From Asparagopsis taxiformis (Eukaryota; Rhodophyta; Florideophyceae; Bonnemaisoniales; Bonnemaisoniaceae), in contig JALQPE010002237.1 in NCBI GenBank assembly GCA_030407315.1, positions 1 through 64,000 on the forward strand: 64,000 bases of DNA, written 5' to 3'. Every line of letters starts with the position of its first letter. The first letter of the stretch is position 1. Made by a program: the position numbers and the translations under genes. Below are positions 53,314 through 61,254 of the stretch, in pieces. The notes beneath the pieces are model-generated. The model was not told the origin of the DNA. It was given only the letters and a program-made list of their open reading frames with translations, and ran no database searches.

Positions 53314-53650
53314 TGCTGTGTTTTATATTGTATCTGATATGTATAATCACGGGTGGAAGGGCGGAGAAACGGCGTCGATTCGTGCTTATCTGGCGACGAA
53401 TGCGACGAAGAAAAGAATTTCAAAAGAGTTGAAGACAGTTCATTGGTTTAATCCAGAAGAGTTTGGAGTCAGTCAAGATGCAATGGGCTTGTCGAGATTG
53501 GTAGACGCAGCAATGTGCGTGCAGGCGGATCGATTTGTTCATGCACTGCCGTCGAATTTTGGGAGCTGGGTAGCGGAGCAGAGGGCGGGCAAGGGGAAAG
53601 CAGAAACAAAGGTAGTGAATTGCATGGATCAAAGCTTCATAGACCGATGA
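53256..53650 (+). pseudogene. Fragment resembling a fucosyltransferase-type C-terminus
   Basis: A 126-residue frame from 53270, open slightly further upstream as EEVILEAKRQAEGLGNSAVF then YIVSDMYNHGWKGG. The C-terminal ADRFVHALPSNFGSWVAEQR recalls the conserved C-terminal motif of O-fucosyltransferase-like and related GT-B enzymes (D.FVG..SSN...l..E.R). No N-terminal catalytic part is present, so it is a 3' gene fragment joined to the end of the Sel1 frame with a 44-bp overlap. The assignment is tentative. Confidence 0.35.
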
Positions 53651-54003
53651 AGTAGCGCGGTTGGGTGGATGACAAGCAACATTTATGCAATGGCGGTAGG
53701 TTGAATTTTCCATCGACAGCATGGTTGCGAAATATATACTGAGCGGAGATCAGCGACATTACGGTTGCTGCACGGGCACTAGAGTTGGGATGTGGTCTCG
53801 TGATATGGACATCCTGACTCCTCACGTTTCCTCTTCGCAGCATGTCTAACATTGCTGCTGCGCAACTGCTATCTACACCACATTTTATTGTCCAATTTCG
53901 GGATAAAGCTGGTATACTTAGCGTACTGCGGTTACCACACAAGTCACACTGGACATGTGGGCTAATAGTCTAAGCCTAAGTAGAGTTGCGAATACGGTAC
54001 AGT
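53651..54003. other. Spacer downstream of the Sel1 gene
   Basis: No supported gene; the 53942-53637 minus-strand frame has no recognisable motif. Confidence 0.3.
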
Positions 54004-54044
54004 ATTCGCGCGCGCGAAGCGCGCGCCAACGCGTAAAGGGCACT
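54004..54044. repeat. Palindrome-containing repeat right of the Sel1 gene
   Basis: Same unit as 50591-50629 with two extra bases in the CG run and one A for G. The two copies bracket the Sel1 gene and the glycosyltransferase-like fragment (about 3.4 kb) in direct orientation. Confidence 0.8.
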
Positions 54045-54378
54045 TGTTCTCCATTTGTATTTGTTCAATAAATCAACGGAAATTCATGCGATGTAGTGCA
54101 TATGGCGTGTACATTATCTACAAACATGATTGAGATGCCCATCAGCGCGGACCAGCCACTTGCCCGTGTGACTGGCCGCCCGATCGAGCGGTTCATCTAT
54201 CTTAACGCTCATTGGGCTATTTCTCTCCCACGCACGATGTTGTTTCTCTGTAGGTTTGGTAACTTGCCACGCGTGGGGTGCGCGACAACTGCGAATCGTT
54301 GAGCTGAATAACTGTAATGATGGCAGTACCGACTGACCGACCGACCAACAAACTCATGCATTTGTGCATGTACGCTGC

Positions 54379-54388
54379 CTATATAAGG
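54379..54388 (+). promoter_or_regulatory. TATA-like element upstream of the spondin-like gene
   Basis: CTATATAAGG, about 75 bp before the first spondin-like frame. The position suits a core promoter. Confidence 0.45.
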
Positions 54389-54456
54389 AAGGAACGGCAC
54401 AGTGGGGCTCAAGGCGCCCATTGTGTGGCGGTTAACTGCTCAATCTGGAGCGTAGG

Positions 54457-55109
54457 TTGTCGGTGGGTGGGTCGGCAGCGGGTGTTTCTGCGATCGAGGA
54501 CAGTCCGTTTCCAGGATGTCGCGGATCTGCCAAGTACAAGGTGACGTTCTTGAACCTGTTGAGCCGGGAGAATTTTGGTGAGTTGATTCCGGTGGAGGGG
54601 CTGGTGTACTCACCGCTGGCTGCATTGTCGAACTCGAACCAGCAGCCGTTTTTCACAGTGCGCTGATTTGCAAAACGGGCCTGTGGAGCAAGTGGCGGAG
54701 ATTGGAGTGAACCGTCGGATTATTCGGCCGGGCGATGAGAGGGGCAAGGCATGCCAGTGGTGGATGCGGGAGAGGTGACAATGCCGGGTACTACCCGACT
54801 TAGTAAGTCGACGAGCGTGATTCTGAGAGCGGACTATGCGCACTCATTTGTGATGGTGCCGGGGATGATTGCGCCGTCTCCGGATTGGATTGTGCAGACC
54901 AACAACAGAAATTTGTTTGATGTGTCTCGGGGGCGGTTTGTGAGGCGAATGACGGGCGACCTGATTGCGTACGACACTGGTGTGGATGATGGAAGTGGGT
55001 TAACGCCGCCGTGCTTGCGGTAGAGAAGAACATTGCTCTGCTGGTGGAGGACGAGACTGACCGATTTGAGGGACGAAATGTTGGCTGGTACACGATTGAA
55101 AAGATTTGA
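54457..55109 (+). pseudogene. Spondin N-terminal-domain gene, frameshifted
   Basis: Pieces in successive registers fit a spondin N-terminal domain. First strand: SAKYKVTFLNLLSRENFGEL (about 54525). Then NSNQQPFF, and in another register ADLQNGPVEQVAEIGVNRRI IRPGDE (54660-54735). Then SFVMVPGMIAPSPDWIVQTN NRNLF, with the family's typical PSPDW motif, and LIAYDTGVDDGSG with the D-x-G-x-D-x-G calcium-site-like motif (54840-55000). Last, VEKNIALLVEDETDRFEGRN VGWYTIEKI in a third register. Three register changes in 650 bp mean a pseudogene, or less likely several short introns. The first frame has no ATG (it opens with TTG), and no signal peptide was found. Spondin domains are extracellular adhesion modules. 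Confidence 0.6.
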
Positions 55110-56206
55110 GGGCATGGCTGCATTGCGATGGCGAAATGTGTTCCGCAGAGCTTGAGAGCTTATTGAAGTGCATGGGAGTAGATTTTGGTGTGTGTCTGTG
55201 TGTGTGCGTGTGAGCATGTTTTCTGACCTGCATGCGCGCGTTTAGAGCTAAATAGATGGAGGAGAAAACTAGGTGTTTGTTTGATCGGATGGTTAATTGT
55301 TGTGCTCGTTTTGGCAGGTTTGAACTAAACTAAACTGAAGTGCATAGCGGAGTGACTGGATCTCTGGCTGACAATGGTCATTGCCGACTGACAAGAATAA
55401 CGATGATGTTTATAGTACGGTTTTGGCATGCATATTTCGCCGGGGGTGCAGATAGACGGATGTGAGTCGATATGATGTGTTGCAGTGAGGTAGAATAATT
55501 CGAGATCGGGATCGACTGCAGAATATAATTGAGGAAGTAATTGGTTGTAGAGGATGATGTGAAATGGGGATGCATTGTGAATGAAAGGTCAGTCCATGTA
55601 CATGTATTGTATGCAAAAACATAGAGGTCCAGGAAAGGGCGTCCTCGCATCTACCGCTTCACTCTGTCCATATTCAGTCTCATGAACCAACAGTGTTGCA
55701 CAAATACCAGCCGCAAGTGAAACTAAAATGGGACTGGGGCGTCGTACTGTTTGACACTATAGCCGGAACAGCCTTTTCCGTGTTCCTTTAAACTACCATC
55801 GCTACCCAGGTGTATTTATACCCCGGACATCTTCCATCACTGCCGCGATGTGCTTGTGATGACAAGCAGTGCGCTGTACAGATTCTGGGGCCGTTTCAGC
55901 TGTTATAAAAGCATTCAGCATGTATACGTACTAAACTGTACCGAACTCAAGTGTATATTCGATAGGCCGTTATTCTCTCGTTAATTAACGTCATTGAATA
56001 ATGTTATTAAATTAATTGGATATCCACGTATCCGTAATCCGGCACTGAAAACAACTTACTCCAATCATTCAATGCCACTTGCCAAATCTGCTGGGCCAGG
56101 CTTCGCCGGTCTACAACACACTGCGCACACGATCAAATGCATTTGACTCATGAGTCTGCGAGGGGGAAGGAATTTTCAATCGTCGCCAATAAAGGACATG
56201 GACTGT
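55110..56206. other. Spacer
   Basis: Short frames only (55650-55378 minus). A TATA-like TGTATTTATACCCCGG at about 55811 and an AT-rich stretch at 55960-56030 were noted, with no gene attached to them. Confidence 0.3.
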
Positions 56207-56800
56207 TCACGGGGCTGGAACGAAACTTTCCAGAAGCGCGGAATACTGCGGTTTTGTCCCGAAACCATGACGAGTACCTCCGCCGATACAGCGTGGTGTA
56301 GGTGAAAGGTGTACTGCAGTCAGCAGATCGTCCGTCGTTACTACTGTATTGTAGACAGCGAGCGGTACTGCGCCACCGACGTGCTCATTTTCGTCGTGAA
56401 TTACGTACCTGCACAATACTTGTATGACGTCACGGGCGTCAGCTTCAGTGGCGTTGAAATGAAACCACACTCTCCGTGTCGGCCAAGCGAGTGGATGGAC
56501 CTGGTGGCTCAGTGGCGTATCGGTCCGCTCGTGGCATGGAGAGCAGGTCCACGGAGCTGCAAGGGGGCACAGAACCACGCCCAGAGTGCGGCGACACATC
56601 AGCGGCGCAGGCAGTTCCCCCGAGACAGTGATCTCCCAAGGGCCCAGAAGATCCTCAGCTACGGGTGACGGCCTGTTGCCATCGAATGGACCGTCTCTAG
56701 CCCAACGTCTTGGACAGCAGAGGCCCCCCGGCAGTCCATAGGACTCGCCTCCGAAAGTCACAAGAGGAACCGAGATCGAAGCCCAGGCTGGCCCGTCCAC
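56207..56800 (-). CDS. Unassigned 197-residue frame
   Basis: Starts MDGPAWASISVPLVTFGGES YGLPGG and ends SALLESFVPAP. Cys-rich centre (LMCRRTLGVVLCPLAAPWTC SPCHERTD) that could bind metal or form disulfides, then a mixed alpha/beta-like tail (VIQVLCRYVIHDENEHVGGA). No signal peptide or membrane segment is evident, and the family is not recognised. GC-rich relative to its flanks, so it may be a piece of another mobile element. Confidence 0.3.
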   Translation of the reverse strand: MDGPAWASISVPLVTFGGESYGLPGGLCCPRRWARDGPFDGNRPSPVAEDLLGPWEITVSGELPAPLMCRRTLGVVLCPLAAPWTCSPCHERTDTPLSHQVHPLAWPTRRVWFHFNATEADARDVIQVLCRYVIHDENEHVGGAVPLAVYNTVVTTDDLLTAVHLSPTPRCIGGGTRHGFGTKPQYSALLESFVPAP

Positions 56801-57845
56801 TGGATAGTTTTGGCTGCTAAGAGGGGTTGGGATGTACTTCGTTTGATCATTTCAATCGCTGTGTCAACCTATGACAGATGGATCGTGTGTTCTGTCTACA
56901 CCACAGCCTTTTTCGTTATCCATTCGGTATGCGATGTATGTACAGGCAAATAGTTGAAATCGGCATCACAGTGTTCAGAGCTTCCTTTATGTGGCGTTCT
57001 TCGAGAATGCATCAGATGTTCTTCGTTTTATGCGACGATCCAATGTTCGCCATAGCTAGCAGACTGATCATGCTCGATGATCGCGGCGTGCTCAAATAGA
57101 TATGTATGTGCGGGTGCTGCACATTTGGAAATAGTAAACTGTGTATTGTTCGGATGAGATTTTACATGAGTAGTCCCACCCAACGCCAGTAAGCAAACAT
57201 CTACCCACAACTCATTGGAACTGAACCGCACAATCGGACACGGCAGTGCACAATAAGGATTGTTCTCGAGCAAAACTATTGCGTGCCGCCCTTCCGCTCC
57301 TATGCAGTTCTCTCCCTATCCACTCAACTGTTATGGGTGCTTTCCACGAAATCTCTTTTCCAACATGATTACTAATCGCTCGCTCAGCGCTTCCCATCAG
57401 TCCGCTTGCGCTAAATCGACCTGCACCCAGCCCAAATCACACAGAGGACCCTCCACATCCCACCCAACAATTCTCTCCCACCTTTCCTTAGCCTCTCCGC
57501 CTTTCCTCTTATACGTTCCAAAATAATTTCTTACACACACATGCATGCCCTCACTTCGCTCCCTGTATTTAACCATCCCGAAAATCCATCCCAAAACTAC
57601 CTGCAATCCATCTGTGATTCCCTACACACATTCAGTCATCAAAACTTTTCCAGTCATTAACAATGGCCACTAAGCCGCTCTCCTTTGGCCCTTTACCGTC
57701 CCGGCATTAATCAAACAACTTTGCCGGTTTCCCAGCTTCATGCCAACGACCCAACCGAAGTCGTTGTCCAAACTGCCCCGCTCCAGAAATCATCCTCTCC
57801 ATAAGACCGAGCGCAGCACAGTGCACAGAAAACAACTTCGGCACT
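56801..57845. other. Spacer
   Basis: Short overlapping frames; nothing recognised. Confidence 0.3.
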
Positions 57846-58230
57846 ATGGAGCAGCCAAAACAGCCCAAGGAGAAAGAGGTGAAAAATGAAAAGAGAGCGC
57901 AGAAAGCCGTTGCCGACCAGCTCAAAAAACATGGAAGCTGAAGCTGGGCGCACCTTTTTCAAACGGCTCTGGACTGGCCTTCACAACGGCGCTGTTGTAA
58001 CGTTCGTGCTGAGAAGTTTGAACCCCAATGGCCCCGAATCCATGCGAATGTTCGTCATCACATTCTCTCTCATCCTGTATGGACTGTTCGAATACAATGG
58101 CAGGAAGCGGGCGCTGCGCACTGGGCACATAGAACACGTGCTGGAGTTCATGAGGGAGTTCAGCCCCACAATAGCGGTGGATGCACTCGGTGTTGAAATG
58201 GGCCTGGCGCTTATACACGGCTTGTTTTAG
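57846..58230 (+). CDS. Small basic protein with a membrane-like segment, unassigned
   Basis: ATG 57846 opens MEQPKQPKEKEVKNEKRAQK AVADQLKKHGS and stops at 57939. The next register, open from before 57886 to 58230, gives AGRTFFKRLWTGLHNGAVVT FVLRSLNP, a hydrophobic MFVITFSLILYGLFEY helix, and a tail VDALGVEMGLALIHGLF. A one-base change or frame switch around 57935 would join a charged N-terminus to the hydrophobic part. Family not recognised. Confidence 0.35.
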
Positions 58231-59076
58231 GGCAGGTACGAGCATGGGCGAAAAGCGGTTGCGCCCGAGGCATTGGGCGGCGGGTAGGCAGAACAACAGC
58301 GATGAGCTGCATGGTTCTTGGCTTGATCGTAGACAGAAGATGTGCGGTTGTATGTAAATATAATTGTAGATGGGATCACGTAGAGAAAATTTAGTATTTA
58401 TTCGATGGAATAGGGCGCCCCTGTTACAACACTGTAACATGCCACGGCATTGATGACGTGGATATCATTTAGCTCAACGCGACATGTTTTCTTTCCTCTC
58501 GTTGTCACCCACTTCTACATAGATGACCTCGCTACATGCTCCGCTTTGAAGCGTATCACACATTAAGATATGGTACAGTTTCTTGTCCATTCAGCTCATC
58601 GCCTGCTGCGAAACTTGCGAGTCACCGGTGGTAAATCCACTTTATCCACAATCATGGACAATGGAGAGTTGTAATAGGCTCTGGTGAAAAGGATTGACAC
58701 AAACTATCGTAGGAATTTGTTGTCCATCTGTAGAAAAAGATGCCCTAAGCTGTTTGGTGAAACCATCACACAATGGTTAAACCATGGAAAACACGTCGTC
58801 AAGAGCCCGCGCTCCACCTTCCTGCCATACTTCAGCCTATTTCGTATCGTCTACTGCGCTCACGACAATTGTACATGTCCGGCATCATCCGCAACAATGC
58901 GCTACAGTTAACCTCATCATTCCTCTACTGCGCATCGGACGCCGACGTGGCTCACGTTGGGGATCGCCAGAACCTGCGAAAGATGTATCCCTACTGGAGC
59001 CTGTGTCCCATCAAGTGAAGTATTCGCACATTCCTTCTCCGCATCGCACACGCCTTTACCCGCCGCTGAACACTAT
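58231..59076. other. Spacer
   Basis: No supported gene. The overlapping 58684-59104 frames have no motif I recognise. Confidence 0.3.
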
Positions 59077-59079
59077 TCA

Positions 59080-59290
59080 GCGTAGAGCAGTACTCTCTAT
59101 GTGAAATACTGCCAGCGTCGCCAATGAAACGGGGCGGAAGTCACAGTTGCTGAGGCCGAAGCGTACGAAAGGGGCTGTTTCGAGGCCAAAACTGGAAATC
59201 GAAGCGAACGTTGCTGAGAGCAAGCAGGAAATCATAGCGGGCAGGGAAAGTGTGCTGGAGCGAGCCATTACAGAGAGAGGGTGAAATGTA
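59080..59290 (-). pseudogene. Secreted-protein-like sequence related to 50093-50500
   Basis: Reads MISCLLSATFASISSFGLET AP, a signal-peptide-like start, then FVRFGLSNCDFRPV. The nucleotide match to 50374-50500 is evident in both the leader and the GLSN.DFR part. The larger frame to 59739 extends upstream without any recognisable domain. Likely one of several decayed copies of a secreted gene family. Confidence 0.35.
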
Positions 59291-59739
59291 ACGGGTTGGA
59301 TTGCAATTGGAGGGAGGCAGGTAGTGCAGTCAAGTTTGATGACACATTGATGATGGAATTGTACAAAGACGAATGATGATGCGTTTAAATTGTTGATGGG
59401 CAGAGAAACTGAGGGTGCATGGGAGGCGGAACGGCAGGATGAACGCGGAGTAGGGGTGCAGTGGAGCTGTGGGTAGGGATGTGTCCGTGAATTTATTGGC
59501 GCACCATGACTGGATGGGATGGAGTGGTATGGTGCGGGTAGAGTGGATCCACGCTCGAGCGCGCAAGGATGACAGGCAAGGGAGAATCTAAGCTGTGAAC
59601 TGCCTACTATGGCTTGGAGGGAAAAACTCATTGTTCCACTGTAGGAATGAGCGGAAGTCGGTACGTAGGCCAAGCACCCGTACGTACTGTAGATGTTTCC
59701 AAAAGCAAACGAATACACCAGAAGGGTAAACGTGGTCAA

Positions 59740-60700
59740 ATCAGAGGTTAACGAGCGGTGGAAAATCGTCTACGGAAGTAGATCACTGCACGCTGTCACG
59801 GCGCTGGTGAGTATCGCAAGCACCGTGGCTTGACGGCAGCGCCGTAACTGAGTTGGGAATAACAAAGAATTCCAAAATATTTTAATTTAATAAATCACAG
59901 TAGAATCATGAGTTCATACATATATGGCCGACGACGCACCACCGAGTGAAAGCTCGACAGAACTTATCTTCCTCTCAATAATCGTGTGAGTGGGAACGTG
60001 CTATATCTAAAATTTGGACTCTCATTCGGGCTGATACAGCTGCCAGGCCTAAGCTTGTGGTGGTCCTCTCCATCCGCACCACGCTAATTGGTTACAAATC
60101 ATCATTACCGTATGGAATACCGCATACCATGTTTTATAAAAAGACGGGCCGCACCGTAGGTTACTGCAAACCCGCTTACGTGTCTGTTTGTGCGTGTATT
60201 CATAAACTAAAACATGAACAGTCTTGCAATAGATAAAGAAGTGGATATTGAACGAACACAATCACTGGCAGGCTGGCACGATGCGAACCGCGCCATGCGA
60301 CGCGACGCGATCCGTGGATGCACGTATGGTCCTTTGAGTAGCCAATTGGTCATCAATGAGATGCCGGGGTATGGTGAACCATTACATTCTGTGGTCCATA
60401 GCTACATCCATATCCAAACACACTCCTAATGTTCCGTAGAAGATTAGAAATATTATGAGCAGTGCATTTTCCATGCACGTAGTAGTCTACAACATCACCT
60501 CCAGATTACACTGGTGCGCAAGAGTGTAGTAATGTATGCCTCATAATGAAACATAGAAATAAGCTCCACGTAGCAAGCACCATATTGATATGAAACATCT
60601 GAATCCATGAAATTAGCTCTACAACATATACTTACATAGAGCTAGATTGAATGTGCACATTTCCATGAATGCAAGATCCTGAACTCGTAATCATAACGGT
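59740..60700. other. Spacer before the gypsy element
   Basis: Short frames only (60214-60429 plus, 60261-60049 minus). No gene supported. The left edge of the gypsy LTR lies somewhere near the end of this stretch. Confidence 0.3.
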
Positions 60701-61213
60701 GCATTAATACGTACTGCACTGCACGATCATTTTCGTTACGTGGCATCGTGATAGAACAGTAAGCAGTTCAATTTTAGTGCGGGATAGTCTGACTGTAGAA
60801 ATTGGATGATAGATATACAATCCATCCTTCATTAGTACTCCAATATGATGTCTGAAACGAATGTGTATACGGGATAGCTGAGTGGTAGTTGTTTTCGTTG
60901 AATGATCGATGATGCCTCCGATCCCCCAAGACCGGAGTTGACCATGCCTTTTTATACCCACCATAGAATTGTAGTTCGATGTCGAACTAATTCTAGAAAA
61001 TACTAATCTAAATAAAATTATGTCATCAAAATAAATCTAACATGATGCCATCATGACATCACTCGATGACATAGCCAACTAGATACTTCTAGGCGTAACA
61101 GCAAGTTACTTTCTAGCAGCCTATAGTATATGAGTAAACTTAGTGTAACTTGTAGTGTCTAGAATACACTAGTTTATGCTGGCCATTGCTGGCATCAGCT
61201 TCAGTTCGTTACA
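60700..61213 (-). repeat. 3' LTR of the Ty3/gypsy element (left boundary approximate)
   Basis: The minus strand starts TGTAACGAACTGAAGCTGATG right after a polypurine tract (AGGGGGGGAATAG, about 61214-61226). TATAAAAAGG on the minus strand at about 60947-60956 fits the U3 promoter, about 255 bp from the LTR start. The far end cannot be fixed because the 5' LTR is outside the window. Confidence 0.6.
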
Positions 61214-61254
61214 CTATTCCCCCCCTCACACAGTTGATGTCCTCATCAACATAG

